Shown here: piece after piece, positions 40,701-48,859 of the stretch
Position numbering within the stretch: position 1 is the stretch's first letter
Layout of the letters: every line of letters starts with the position of its first letter
Source: Actinomadura sp. 6K520
Lineage (GTDB): Bacteria; Actinomycetota; Actinomycetes; Streptosporangiales; Streptosporangiaceae
Assembly (NCBI RefSeq): GCF_004349245.1
Contig: NZ_SMLC01000016.1
Span: 1 to 64,000 of the forward strand
Length of the DNA: 64,000 bases
Reading direction: 5' to 3'
The notes under the pieces: generated by a model
What the model was told of the DNA's origin: nothing
The model's input: the letters and a program-made list of their open reading frames with translations, nothing else
Databases searched by the model: none
Translations under genes and position numbers: made by a program

Positions 40701-41725
40701 ATCCGTCCCGGCTCCCCGCCCACCTGCGCATCACGTTCCGCGTCGTGGACGACGCCGCCGGCGGGAGCGGCCGCACCCTCGGCGAGAGCACCGACCTGGA
40801 CGAGCTGAAACGCCGCCTCGCGGGCAAGGTGCGGGGAACGCTGTCGAAGGCCGCGTCCACCATCGAGCGCTCCGGCCTCACCGACTGGACCATCGGCGAG
40901 CTGCCCCGCACCTACGAGCGCAGCCAGGCGGGCTACGAGGTGAAGGCGTACCCCGCGCTGACCGACGAAGGCGGCAGCGTCGCCATCCGGATGTACGAGA
41001 CCGAGGCGGAGCAGCGCCGCGCCATGTGGCTCGGCACGCGGAGGCTGATCCTGCTGAACGCGCCGTCACCGGTGAAGCTCATTCAGGGCGGTCTCACCAA
41101 CAAGGGCAAGCTCGCCCTCAGCCACAACCCGCACGGCTCCGTCGCGGCCCTCTTCGACGACTGCGTCACCGCCGCCGCCGACCGGCTCATCGCCGAGGCC
41201 GGCGGGCCCGCGTGGGACGAGGACGCCTTCCGCGCCCTGTACGACCGGGTCCGCGCAGACCTGCACGACGCGACCGCGCAGATCGTCGGCCTGGTCGAAC
41301 GCGTCCTGGCCGAGGCGCACGAGGTCGACCGCCGCCTGCGCGGCACGACGAGCCTGACCCTCGTCCCGGCGCTGACCGACATCCGCGCCGACCTCACCGC
41401 CCTCGTCCATCCGGGGTTCGTCACGGCGACCGGATGGGGGCGGCTGCCCGATCTGCCCCGTTACCTGCGTGCCCTGCAGATCAGGCTCGACAAGCTCCCC
41501 GAGAACCCCGGACGCGACCGGACGCTGGCGCAGCAGGCCGGCGTCCTGGCGCAGGAGTACGAGCAGGCGCTCCGCCGCCTGCACCCGGCCCGCCGGGACG
41601 AGGAGCCCGCCCGGCAGATCCGCTGGATGCTGGAGGAACTGCGGGTCAGCCTCTTCGCCCAGCAGCTCGGTACGCGCTTCCCGGTCTCCGACAAGCGCAT
41701 CCGCAAGGCGATCGCCCAGCTCTGA
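37751..41725 (+). CDS. hrpA: ATP-dependent RNA helicase HrpA (DEAH box)
   Basis: The 1324-residue product is the usual length for HrpA (about 1300). Motif I GETGSGKTTQ, the DEAH box (DEAHERSLN), motif III TSATI and motif VI QRKGRCGRVAEG are all present in the first 450 residues. The winged-helix/ratchet, OB-fold region and the long HrpA-specific C-terminus (DUF3418-like) follow. HrpA unwinds RNA and helps rescue stalled ribosomes or process mRNA. An ATG at 37751 (MPMGTPVTPPLADLRARLPE) is chosen because a -10 element sits just before it. A large antisense ORF is a codon-bias shadow. Confidence 0.95.
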   Translation: MPMGTPVTPPLADLRARLPELMLRDQHRLRRRVEGVRKMRDAGRRARVAAEIAADVEAAERRVERRRLAVPAITYPEQLPVSRKKDDILAAIRDHQVVIVAGETGSGKTTQIPKICLELGRGVLGSIGHTQPRRLAARTVADRIAEELGTELGDAVGYKVRFTDRSSDDTLVKLMTDGILLAEIQADRLLRQYDTLIIDEAHERSLNIDFLLGYLREILPRRPDLKVVITSATIDPERFSEHFGAAPIVEVSGRTYPVEVRYRPVTDPDDPSADPDRDQIQAIVDAVDELGREGPGDVLVFLSGEREIRDTADALAKHFTRTGNATDVLPLYARLSAAEQHRVFQPHGGRRVVLATNVAETSLTVPGIRYVVDPGTARISRYSHRLKVQRLPIEPVSQASANQRKGRCGRVAEGVCIRLYSEEDFESRPEFTDPEILRTNLASVILQMTALGLGDIAAFPFVEPPDRRNVKAGVDLLHELGAIDPAEKDPRKRLTPLGRRLAQLPIDPRLARMVLEADRNGCVREVLVIAAALSIQDPRERPAEHQQAADDRHRRFADPTSDFLAYLNLWNYLRERQRELSGSAFRRMCKSEFLHFLRIREWQDLHGQLKQVAKSLGVTLNTADAPPDRIHISLLAGLLSHVGLADTDKKDGRQEGKKDGRRRGQEYLGARGAKFAVFPGSALFRKPPRWVMSAELVETSRLWGRVNARIEPEWIEPLAQHLVKRNYSEPHWSKKQAAVMAREKVTLYGVPIVADRRVNYGSIDPALSRELFIRHALVEGDWETHHRFFHDNRALLDEVEELEHRARRRDILVDDETLFDFYDERVPEDVVSGRHFDAWWKKARHSDPDLLGFEKSMLMNEAAGDVSEADYPDVWKQGALRLRLTYQFEPGADADGVTVHIPVQVLNQVRPDGFDWQVPGLRAELVTELIRSLPKQLRVNFVPAPDYARKILDRVAPRTEPLLDALERELTAMTSVPVAREAWDPSRLPAHLRITFRVVDDAAGGSGRTLGESTDLDELKRRLAGKVRGTLSKAASTIERSGLTDWTIGELPRTYERSQAGYEVKAYPALTDEGGSVAIRMYETEAEQRRAMWLGTRRLILLNAPSPVKLIQGGLTNKGKLALSHNPHGSVAALFDDCVTAAADRLIAEAGGPAWDEDAFRALYDRVRADLHDATAQIVGLVERVLAEAHEVDRRLRGTTSLTLVPALTDIRADLTALVHPGFVTATGWGRLPDLPRYLRALQIRLDKLPENPGRDRTLAQQAGVLAQEYEQALRRLHPARRDEEPARQIRWMLEELRVSLFAQQLGTRFPVSDKRIRKAIAQL

Positions 41726-41756
41726 CGGCGGTGCCGGACCTACCGCTGATCTCGGA

Positions 41757-41762
41757 TATAAG
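41757..41762 (+). promoter_or_regulatory. -10 element of the leaderless proline iminopeptidase gene
   Basis: TATAAG ends six bases before the ATG at 41769, with no Shine-Dalgarno sequence. This fits transcription starting at the A of the start codon. Confidence 0.5.
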
Positions 41763-41768
41763 TGGATC

Positions 41769-42773
41769 ATGAATTTGCGGGAGTTGTATCCGCCGGCCGA
41801 GCCCTACGACTGCGGGCTGCTCGACGTCGGCGACGGTCAGCGAATCTACTGGGAGACCTGCGGCAACCCGGACGGCAAGCCCGCGGTGTTCCTGCACGGA
41901 GGGCCCGGCGGCGGGCTGCTGCCGCACTTCCGCGGCTTCTTCGACCCCGCCGCGTACCGCATCGTGCTGTTCGACCAGCGCAACTGCGGGCAGAGCGTCC
42001 CGCACGCCGGCGACCCGGCGGTGTCGCTGGAGCACAACACGACGCCGAACCTGGTGGCCGACATGGAACGGCTGCGTGAGCACCTGTCCATCGAACGGTG
42101 GCTCGTGTTCGGCGGGAGCTGGGGCAGCACTCTGGCCCTCGCCTACGCCCAGGCGCACCCGGAGCGCGTGTCCGAGATGGTGCTGCGCGGCGTCTACCTC
42201 GTCCGCCCGTCCGACGAGGCGTGGGCGTTCACCCCGTCCGGGGCGGCTCACCTCTTCCCCGCGGAGTGGGCGGCCTTCCGCGACGCGATCCCGCCCGCCG
42301 AGCAGGGCGACCTCATCGCCGCCTACGGCCGCCGCATCGAAGACCCGGACCCGGCCGTCCACGTTCCGGCGGCGCGGGCGTGGGTCGCCTGGGAACTCGC
42401 CGCGAACACGCTCCTGCCCGTTCCGGCTCCGTCTTTCGACGAGACCCTCGTCGTGGCCTTCGCCCGCATCACGCACCACTACATCTCGCGCGGAGGCTTC
42501 CTCCCGGACGAGGGGCTCCTCGCGGGGGTCGACCGGATCAGGCACATCCCCGCCGTCATCGTGAACGGCCGCTACGACGTGAAGACGCCGCCCGACCAAG
42601 CATGGGACCTGCACCGGGCCTGGCCCGAAGCGGACTTCCACATCGTCGAGGACGCGGGTCACGGCGGCACCGAGCCCGGGACTCGCGACCGGCTCATCGA
42701 GGCCACCGACCGATTCGCCCGGTCCGCCATGACGTGGGCACCCCCACATGTACCACCCAAGTCACTGCAGTAA
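41769..42773 (+). CDS. pip: Proline iminopeptidase (prolyl aminopeptidase)
   Basis: The 334-residue alpha/beta hydrolase has FLHGGPGGGLLPHFRGFFDP, the segment FDQRNCGQSVPHA, the nucleophile elbow FGGSWGSTLALAYAQAHPE (Ser), GRYDVKTPPDQA (Asp region) and the catalytic His in VEDAGHGG. This set is diagnostic for peptidase family S33 prolyl aminopeptidases, which release N-terminal proline from peptides in the cytoplasm. The start has no ribosome binding site but a -10 element just upstream, so the mRNA is probably leaderless. It follows hrpA by 43 bases but has its own promoter. Confidence 0.93.
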   Translation: MNLRELYPPAEPYDCGLLDVGDGQRIYWETCGNPDGKPAVFLHGGPGGGLLPHFRGFFDPAAYRIVLFDQRNCGQSVPHAGDPAVSLEHNTTPNLVADMERLREHLSIERWLVFGGSWGSTLALAYAQAHPERVSEMVLRGVYLVRPSDEAWAFTPSGAAHLFPAEWAAFRDAIPPAEQGDLIAAYGRRIEDPDPAVHVPAARAWVAWELAANTLLPVPAPSFDETLVVAFARITHHYISRGGFLPDEGLLAGVDRIRHIPAVIVNGRYDVKTPPDQAWDLHRAWPEADFHIVEDAGHGGTEPGTRDRLIEATDRFARSAMTWAPPHVPPKSLQ

Positions 42774-42787
42774 CGCGGATCAGGTCG

Positions 42788-42793
42788 TATGGT
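42788..42793 (+). promoter_or_regulatory. -10 element upstream of the coiled-coil zinc protein
   Basis: TATGGT ends seven bases before the ATG at 42801. It overlaps an earlier in-frame ATG (42789), which argues that the later ATG is the true, leaderless start. Confidence 0.45.
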
Positions 42794-42800
42794 TCATTCC

Positions 42801-44246
42801 ATGCCTAACAGCGAAGAGCGCGACAGTAGCGGCCGCGAGGGGCTGGCCGCGGCTCCCTCGGGGGGCGCGGTCTCCGGAGGCGCGGGGGACGGGGCGGCGG
42901 CCGGGACGGAGGTCGCCCGGGTGGGCGACCCGGTCACGGTGTGGCCGTGCGCGAACTGCGGGAGGCCCGTCCCGCAGCCGATGGGCGCCGTCCGCGCCGT
43001 GCGTTACTGCCAGGACAACGACGGCGCCTGCGCGACCGAGGCGCGCGACCGCCGGGAGCGCGGCCGGGACGCGCCGGGCCTCACCGGGCAGGTCGCCTCG
43101 GCGTGGGAGATGGTCGAGCGGCTGGAGAAGGCCGCCGATCTGCTCGCGGACTCGCTGACGTCCGAGCTGAGCGTCGCCGGCGTCGAGCGGCGCGTCGCCG
43201 AGGTGCGCGCCGAGGCCGCCCGCGAGCTCGCCGTCGCGCAGAGCGAGCGCGACGCGTCGCAGCGCCGCGCCGAGGAGGCGTGGCAGGAGGCGTCGGCGGC
43301 CCGGCAGCGCGCCGGCGCGGCCGAGGAGCAGGCCGCGCGCCTGCGCGAGGAGGCCAAGGTCGCCACCGCCAAGCGCGACGCGGCGCAGCAGGCGTGGGAG
43401 GAGGCGCACCAGATCGCGCAGCAGTCGATGACCGCGAAGCTGGCCGCCGAGAGCGAGCGCGACCGCGTCGCGGCCCGCGAGACCGAACTGCTCGCCGCGC
43501 TGGAGAACGCCCGCGCCGAGCTCGTCGCGCTGCACGCCAGGCTGTCCGAGGCCGAGGGCGCCGCCGAGGCCCAGCGGGTCGAGGCCGCCGTCGCCAAGCA
43601 GGGCGCCGAGGACCTCCGCAACGCCATGCGCGACACCGAGGCGCAGCGGCAGCGCGCCATGCAGGCCGCGAGCAAGGCCGAGGCCGAACGCACCGCCGCG
43701 CAGCGCGCCCAGTCGGAGGCCGAGGCGGAGCTCGTCCGCGCGCACGCCCGCACCGAGGAGGCCGCCAAGGAACGCGACGCCGCCCAGGCGCAGGCCAAGG
43801 CCGCCACGGCGGAGCGGGACGAGCTCACCGCCAAGGTCAACGACCAGGCGGTCCAGCTGCGGCAGCTCGCGCAGTCGGTGGCCGAGCAGCAGGCCGCGCT
43901 CACCGCCCTCGCCGAGGAGCGCGACGCCGCCCGCGCCGAGGCCGACCGCGCCCGCCGGCAGATCGACCAGTTCACGCACAGCACGCTGTCGAGCGTCCCG
44001 CCGGGAGGCCGGATGGCCGGCGGCGGCACCCCGGCGCCCCCGGCGGGCCACCCGTACGCCGCGGGCATGCCGCCAGGCCCGCCCCCGGCCGGCGGTCCCG
44101 TCCCGGCCGGCGGTCCCGTGCCGAGCGGGGCGCCGGCACCGAACGGCTCCCCGCTCGGGGCGCCCGTCCCGGTGAACCCCCCGCGGCAGAGCCCGGGCCG
44201 GGTGAACGGCGCCGACCGGGAGGACCCCCTGTTCACCGGTCCCTGA
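42801..44246 (+). CDS. Coiled-coil protein with N-terminal zinc-binding motif
   Basis: The 481-residue product has three parts. Residues 1-45 are low-complexity Gly/Ala/Ser. Residues 46-75 hold cysteines CANCGRPVPQ and RYCQDNDGAC, a likely zinc ribbon. Residues 85-390 form a continuous Ala/Glu/Arg/Gln-rich coiled coil with heptads, and the last 90 residues are Pro/Gly-rich with repeats of PAGGPVP. There is no membrane segment. I do not know a function. The layout resembles cytoskeletal, chromosome-associated or scaffold proteins of actinomycetes. A small two-helix membrane protein gene lies convergently behind it. Confidence 0.75.
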   Translation: MPNSEERDSSGREGLAAAPSGGAVSGGAGDGAAAGTEVARVGDPVTVWPCANCGRPVPQPMGAVRAVRYCQDNDGACATEARDRRERGRDAPGLTGQVASAWEMVERLEKAADLLADSLTSELSVAGVERRVAEVRAEAARELAVAQSERDASQRRAEEAWQEASAARQRAGAAEEQAARLREEAKVATAKRDAAQQAWEEAHQIAQQSMTAKLAAESERDRVAARETELLAALENARAELVALHARLSEAEGAAEAQRVEAAVAKQGAEDLRNAMRDTEAQRQRAMQAASKAEAERTAAQRAQSEAEAELVRAHARTEEAAKERDAAQAQAKAATAERDELTAKVNDQAVQLRQLAQSVAEQQAALTALAEERDAARAEADRARRQIDQFTHSTLSSVPPGGRMAGGGTPAPPAGHPYAAGMPPGPPPAGGPVPAGGPVPSGAPAPNGSPLGAPVPVNPPRQSPGRVNGADREDPLFTGP

Positions 44247-44254
44247 CCGGCCGC

Positions 44255-44470
44255 TCAGCCGTATCTGATCACGAGGAACAGCGCCAGCGCCGCCGCTCCC
44301 CAGATCATCGCGACGTGCCCGCGCTCGCGCGCCACGGCCTGCCGCAGGCCGGTGATCCGCTGGCGGCTGAGCCGCAGGTCGGACACGGCGCGCCGGGCGC
44401 GTTCCCAGTGCACCCCCAGGTAGATCGCCAGCGCCGCGACGCCGAGAAGAAGCACAACGTTTCCGCTCAT
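44255..44470 (-). CDS. Small membrane protein, 71 aa, two transmembrane helices
   Basis: ATG 44470 is preceded by GGAGGCGGG at good spacing. The product has a first helix VVLLLGVAALAIYLGVHW (residues 5-22), a positively charged loop with many Arg residues, and a second helix MIWGAAALALFLVIRYG at the C-terminus. No family is recognised. It lies convergent to the coiled-coil zinc protein with a gap of eight bases. Confidence 0.7.
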   Translation of the reverse strand: MSGNVVLLLGVAALAIYLGVHWERARRAVSDLRLSRQRITGLRQAVARERGHVAMIWGAAALALFLVIRYG

Positions 44471-44601
44471 CAGACCCGCCTCCGTTTTCGCGGAAGCTCA
44501 GATTGAACAGCGGATCCGGCGGTCCGGTCCGTGTCGGGCGACACATTCCCCCGAAAGAAAGCGGAACCGGCCTGCCTCACCGGCTCCGGGTCGGCCTCCG
44601 G

Positions 44602-45291
44602 TCAGTTCCCGAACCGCTCCGGGTCGATCTCGATCCAGATCTGCTCGGCGCGGCCCAGGAGGCGCCCGTCCGCCCCGTACAGGGCCGTCGCGGCGTGCAT
44701 CTTGCGGCCCTCGCGGCTGCGCGCGAGGCCCAGCACGACGCATTCCTCCCCGGCCCGCGGCACGTCCATCACCTGCCCGGTCATCGTGCCGAGGACGGCG
44801 GGACGCTCCGCCACGTCGAACGACCATCCGCCGGGGCAGTCCAGCGCGGCCCACACCAGTTCCCGCTCGGGCACCCGCTCCGGCACCCACGGCGCCGCGA
44901 CCGTGCCCTCGGCGACCGGCCCCGGCTCCAGCCGCAGCCCGTCGCCCGGTTCCCGCTCCGGCCCGCACACGAAGCAGCCGGGGAACGGGTGGTACTCCGC
45001 CGCCCGGTACTTCTCCGCGGCCTCCACGGCCCGCTCGAACGGGACGGGCGCGATCGGCGGGACCACGATCGCCCCCGCGAGCGCTTCGGCGATCAGCCGC
45101 TCCCCGTCCCAGAGCCGCGCGCTGTGCCCGCGCTCGTCGTCGACCGTGACGGTCAGCTCGGTGTCCAGCGGCGGCGGCCGCCGGAGCGTCACCGTCACCG
45201 TGTCGATCGGCACCCTCCCCGCGAGGCGCCCCGCCACGTATCCGCCGTTCCCCGACCCGTCCGGCCCATGGAACCGCCCATCAATGATCAC
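44602..45291 (-). CDS. Hotdog-fold thioesterase-like protein
   Basis: The 229-residue product starts VIIDGRFHGPDGSGNGGYVA from a GTG and has no clear ribosome binding site. The N-terminal GSGNGGYVAG loop and VTVTLRRPPPLDTELTVTV strand, followed by a second half with CFVCGPEREPGDGLRL and WAALDCPGGWSFD, resemble double-hotdog acyl-CoA thioesterase or MaoC-like proteins of actinobacteria. The usual catalytic residues are not obvious, so activity is uncertain. It is monocistronic. Confidence 0.6.
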   Translation of the reverse strand: MIIDGRFHGPDGSGNGGYVAGRLAGRVPIDTVTVTLRRPPPLDTELTVTVDDERGHSARLWDGERLIAEALAGAIVVPPIAPVPFERAVEAAEKYRAAEYHPFPGCFVCGPEREPGDGLRLEPGPVAEGTVAAPWVPERVPERELVWAALDCPGGWSFDVAERPAVLGTMTGQVMDVPRAGEECVVLGLARSREGRKMHAATALYGADGRLLGRAEQIWIEIDPERFGN

Positions 45292-45398
45292 TTGCGTTAC
45301 CCCCGTGCTGAACCCGCACCCCGAACAAACGGCACGATCCTAATGAACCGCCCGGACATTCCCCCGTGCCACCCCCGCGCGAAGCGATGGAGGGAGAA

Positions 45399-45914
45399 CT
45401 ATACGGCCCGCGACGGCTGCGGGCGGCCGGGCCGGGTGGTGAAGAACACCGACAGGGAGCCCATGAGGCGTGCGCGGACGGTCTCCTCGTCCACGGGACC
45501 GCCCTCGGGGACGGGGGTGCGGTCGAGGGCACGGTCGATGAGGACGTCGATGTTGCGGTCGGCGACGAGGACGGAGCACGTGTCGCACGCGTACCACGGG
45601 TAGAGCATGTTGAGCACGGCCACGGCCGTGTCGTCGTCCGACAGGTGCGTGGTGTCGAGTTCGACCTCGAACATGTCGGTGTCCTCGGGGTCGAGCGTGG
45701 GGTAGTAGAGCCAGCTCGGCCCGGCCGCACCGCAGAAGTCGCAGCCCGGGTCCTGCGGGGCGGGTTCGCCGACGGCGAGTTCCAGCTCGTGGTCCCACGG
45801 CTCCACCCGCCGGTTGTGGCGGTAGCCCACGCCGTCGAGCGAACCCTCGCGGTTGTGCGTGACGTCGTGCACCTCGCCGCCGCAGCGAGCGCACATGAAG
45901 CCTATGTCCTCCAT
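45399..45914 (-). CDS. Unknown cysteine-rich (zinc-ribbon-like) protein, 171 aa
   Basis: ATG 45914 has GGGAGGG three bases upstream. Three CxxC pairs are visible: CARC at residues 8-11, CDFC near 58 and CDTC near 110. They lie between acidic segments such as DPEDTDMFEVELDTTHLSDD. The product has no signal peptide or membrane helix and ends with an Arg/Pro tail. It is probably a zinc-binding cytoplasmic protein of unknown role. It lies 105 bases after the helicase gene on the same strand but has its own ribosome binding site and may be separate. Confidence 0.65.
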   Translation of the reverse strand: MEDIGFMCARCGGEVHDVTHNREGSLDGVGYRHNRRVEPWDHELELAVGEPAPQDPGCDFCGAAGPSWLYYPTLDPEDTDMFEVELDTTHLSDDDTAVAVLNMLYPWYACDTCSVLVADRNIDVLIDRALDRTPVPEGGPVDEETVRARLMGSLSVFFTTRPGRPQPSRAV

Positions 45915-46018
45915 GTCCCTCCCTATCGCTGAGGCACCGGCTCTCACAGTATCCGTCCGGGGGCCTCTGTCGTACCCGGCCGTGCGATCTCGGCCGTAAC
46001 GAAGATCTTCTTTTCCGG

Positions 46019-47383
46019 TCAGCCCGCCGGGACCCGGTGCCGGGCCAGGTGGGCGAGGACGGACTGGTTGGCCTCCCAGCCGTCCGGGAACTTGACCGGG
46101 ACGCCGAGGTGGACCGGTTCGGCCGACGGGTGCGCGTCCAGCAGTTCGGGGATGCCCGCCCGCGCGACGACGACGCACGCGTGCCTGTGCCGGGACGTCA
46201 GGACGCAGAGGCGCCCCGACTCCAGGTGGAACGCGGTGGCGTCGCGGCGTCCCGACAGCGGATGCAGCACGACCGTCATGTCGTACTCGCGGCCCTGGAG
46301 CCGGTTGGCGGTGTCGACGGTGATGCCGGCGCCGTGCGGGCCGAGCGCGGCGCGGATCGCGGCGACCTGGTCCCGGTGGGCGGCGCCGATCGCGATCCTG
46401 CCCGCGCCGACGGGGTTCGAGCCGTGTTCGGAATGGGCGACGGGCCCGCGCTGGAGCAACCGGACGGCCAGCGCCGCCGTCGCGCGGACGGCCTCGGCGT
46501 CGGTGCGCAGCGTGTGCCGGGCGGGCAGCTCGTAGAGGCTCCACCCGGTGGCCGCGGCCTCTTCGAGGGCCCGGTCGTAGCCGGTGCCCATGCCGCGGGT
46601 GCCGAACTCCAGCCGCCGGTCGCCCGGCTCCGTCCCGGCGCGGAACCCGGTGAAGGGGTAGAACGCCTCCGACACCACCGGGGCGGCCGACGCGGGCAGC
46701 CGCCACGACACCGGGAGCCGGTGGACGGGCAGGTCCGGGTTGTGCGCCAGCAGGACCGACACGGCGCTGCGCATCGGGTCCCACGCCAGGCCCGCCCAGC
46801 GCTCCACCTCGACGGTGGAGAACGGGTCGAGCTGGCCCGGATCGCCCACGAAGAGCGCCCGCTCGAACCGGCCGGCGATGCGCAGCAGCATGTCGGAGCG
46901 CATCTGGTACGCCTCGTCCACGATCGCCCACGGCCACGACCCGTCCGAGAGCGTCGCCCACTTCGCGGCGGTCGCGATCACGACGGGGAGCTCGGCGAGG
47001 TCGTCGGCCTTCTGCGCGACCCGCACCCCCGGATGCGCCAGCACCCGCTCGGACGGCACGTAGCCCGACGCCGACAGGCGCCCCAGCGGCACGTCCGGAT
47101 GCTTGCCGGCGAGGCGTTCGACGAGGTCGTCGACCTGCTCGTTGGTCTGCGCCACGATCATGAGCCGCTCGCCCGCCTCGACCAGGTGCGCGGCGGCGCG
47201 GACGACCAGCGTGGACTTCCCGGCGCCCGGCGGGGAGTCGACCACCACGCCGCGGTGCCCGCCGGCGAGATCGGCCAGGACGGCGCCGACGACCCGTGCC
47301 GCAGCCTCGCCGGGGTCGGCGGGGGCCGGTTCCGGGGCGTCCGCCGTCACCCGCACCAGGCGGGGGCCCGCGTGTTCGGTCAC
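46019..47383 (-). CDS. UPF1-like superfamily 1 helicase / AAA ATPase (last gene of a four-gene operon)
   Basis: GTG 47383 is chosen because it makes a GTGA overlap with the upstream stop and has GAGGA six bases before it. An ATG at 47389 is possible. The 454-residue product has Walker A GAGKST at 53-58, Walker B WAIVDEAYQM, motif III FVGDPGQLDP, motif IV VSWRLP, motif V ANRLQGREYDMTVV and motif VI LTSRHRHACVVV. This is an SF1B (UPF1/DNA2-like) helicase core without large inserts. It is coupled to an unknown protein, a Cas4-like nuclease and another unknown protein, which suggests a nuclease-helicase machine acting on DNA or RNA. Confidence 0.85.
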   Translation of the reverse strand: MTEHAGPRLVRVTADAPEPAPADPGEAAARVVGAVLADLAGGHRGVVVDSPPGAGKSTLVVRAAAHLVEAGERLMIVAQTNEQVDDLVERLAGKHPDVPLGRLSASGYVPSERVLAHPGVRVAQKADDLAELPVVIATAAKWATLSDGSWPWAIVDEAYQMRSDMLLRIAGRFERALFVGDPGQLDPFSTVEVERWAGLAWDPMRSAVSVLLAHNPDLPVHRLPVSWRLPASAAPVVSEAFYPFTGFRAGTEPGDRRLEFGTRGMGTGYDRALEEAAATGWSLYELPARHTLRTDAEAVRATAALAVRLLQRGPVAHSEHGSNPVGAGRIAIGAAHRDQVAAIRAALGPHGAGITVDTANRLQGREYDMTVVLHPLSGRRDATAFHLESGRLCVLTSRHRHACVVVARAGIPELLDAHPSAEPVHLGVPVKFPDGWEANQSVLAHLARHRVPAG

Positions 47384-48852
47384 GACCATTCCTCTTCGGC
47401 GTCCTCGTGGGTCGGCACGTAGTCCTCGGGCGGTCCGCCGTGCGTCCACGGCGTCTCCTCCCGGTCGGGGAACCTCGCCACGCCGAACGAGCCGTCCGTC
47501 AGCGACGTGAAGCACACCCGGTCGCCGGCCTCTGGGACGACACCGGGCTCGGGCGTGAGCTTGCGCCCCATGCCGCCGGTCAGCTCCAGCAGCACGGCGC
47601 CGCCGCCGATCTCCACGATCCGGCCCTTCAGCGCGGGCCGCGCCGCGCTGCACACGGTCGTCCCGGCGTCCAGGCGCACCGGGTCGGCCGTCGCGACCCG
47701 CAGGCGGGGGCGCAGCTTGGGCCGCTTGCCCGTCTCGTCCAGCCGCGCCGGGTCGCATTCGGTGACGACGCCGCCGAACGCCTGGCCCGCGAGCCGGTGC
47801 TCGGCCATGACGAGGGGGTCGTCGAACGCCCGCTGCGCGTCGTAGGCGTCCTGGGCCCGTTCGAGGTCGTGCAGCCGCCGCGCCGCCCGGACCGGTGAGT
47901 CGCGGCGCGCCTGCGGGTACGCCTCCCCGAACGTCTGGTGGTAGTAGGTGAACGCGTCCCGGTCGCGCTCCCACCGCTTCGGCACGCTCGCCCCTTCCGG
48001 CAGTCCCCGCAGCACCTCGACGGCCCGCCACATCAGGTCCCACGTGGGGGTGAGCTGCCCGGCGACCGCGGCCCGCAGCCGCTCCTCGGCGAGCGAACCG
48101 GCGCCCGAACGGTCGAAGGCCGCGATCGCCGGGGCGAGGACCTCGCTGTCGAACGTCGGGTCGGTCGCCGGGCCCGCGGGCGGGCAGGCCACCGGATCCT
48201 CGGCGCGCGCCGCCGCGGCCGGGCCGTCGAGCCCGTCCGGCGGGTCGATCCAGCCCATCAGCGCGGCGAGGTTGCCGTCCTCCAGCGAACTCTGCCCGGT
48301 CGCCCAGTGCAGCCGCAGCAGCTCGGTCATGGCGCCCAGCAGCGACGAGCCGGGATGGTCGTACCGGTCGGCGAACCACGTCAGCCACCGGCCGAGCACC
48401 GGCACCGCCGGGTCCACCGCGTACGGGCCCTCCGTGCTGCGGAACCGGGTCGACCGCCCCATCAGCCGCAGGAAGGCCACGCCGCCCCGGTTCGGCACCA
48501 GCAACTGCGGCGCGTCCCCGTACCGGATCCGCTCCTCGCCCTCCTTGCCCGGCGGCAACTCCTCCACCTCGCCCCGGCTCGTCTCGATGTGGTTCAGCAC
48601 CAGCTTGGCGAGGCCGGCGGCGAACGCGAACCGCAGATCCCGGTTGCGCGGCTGCGGCACCACCAGCAGCGCCGGGTCGTCCGGCGCGCTCCCGGCCAGC
48701 ACCGCCAGCGGCGCCGCCGCCTCGCCGGCGAGCCGCAGCGGCACCAGCACCAGCGGCGCGTCCGCCACATGGCAGTGCCGCACCGTCGCGAGCGGCCGCG
48801 CGACCCCCGCGGCCGCCGCCTCCAGCCGCGCGAGCGAGGACAGCGCGCTCAT
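47380..48852 (-). CDS. Unknown protein, 490 aa, in the nuclease-helicase operon
   Basis: ATG 48852 starts seven bases after the nuclease gene ends, and its stop overlaps the helicase start (GTGA). I recognise no domain. The sequence has an N-terminal alpha/beta part (LVVPQPRNRDLRFAFAAGLA, APQLLVPNRGGVAFLRLMGR), a helical middle (DRYDHPGSSLLGAMTELLRL, TPTWDLMWRAVEVLRGLPEG), and a C-terminal beta-rich region (KGRIVEIGGGAVLLELTGGM) that may be a small beta-barrel. There is no signal peptide or membrane segment. Its fixed place between nuclease and helicase suggests a structural or nucleic-acid-binding subunit of the same complex (inference). Confidence 0.75.
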   Translation of the reverse strand: MSALSSLARLEAAAAGVARPLATVRHCHVADAPLVLVPLRLAGEAAAPLAVLAGSAPDDPALLVVPQPRNRDLRFAFAAGLAKLVLNHIETSRGEVEELPPGKEGEERIRYGDAPQLLVPNRGGVAFLRLMGRSTRFRSTEGPYAVDPAVPVLGRWLTWFADRYDHPGSSLLGAMTELLRLHWATGQSSLEDGNLAALMGWIDPPDGLDGPAAAARAEDPVACPPAGPATDPTFDSEVLAPAIAAFDRSGAGSLAEERLRAAVAGQLTPTWDLMWRAVEVLRGLPEGASVPKRWERDRDAFTYYHQTFGEAYPQARRDSPVRAARRLHDLERAQDAYDAQRAFDDPLVMAEHRLAGQAFGGVVTECDPARLDETGKRPKLRPRLRVATADPVRLDAGTTVCSAARPALKGRIVEIGGGAVLLELTGGMGRKLTPEPGVVPEAGDRVCFTSLTDGSFGVARFPDREETPWTHGGPPEDYVPTHEDAEEEWS

Positions 48853-48859
48853 CGGGGGA

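Noticed and set aside
37739-40723. A 994-codon open frame opposite hrpA
   Set aside because: This is again an antisense shadow, rich in Val, Gly, Asp and Arg, without a ribosome binding site. The helicase motifs are all on the plus strand.
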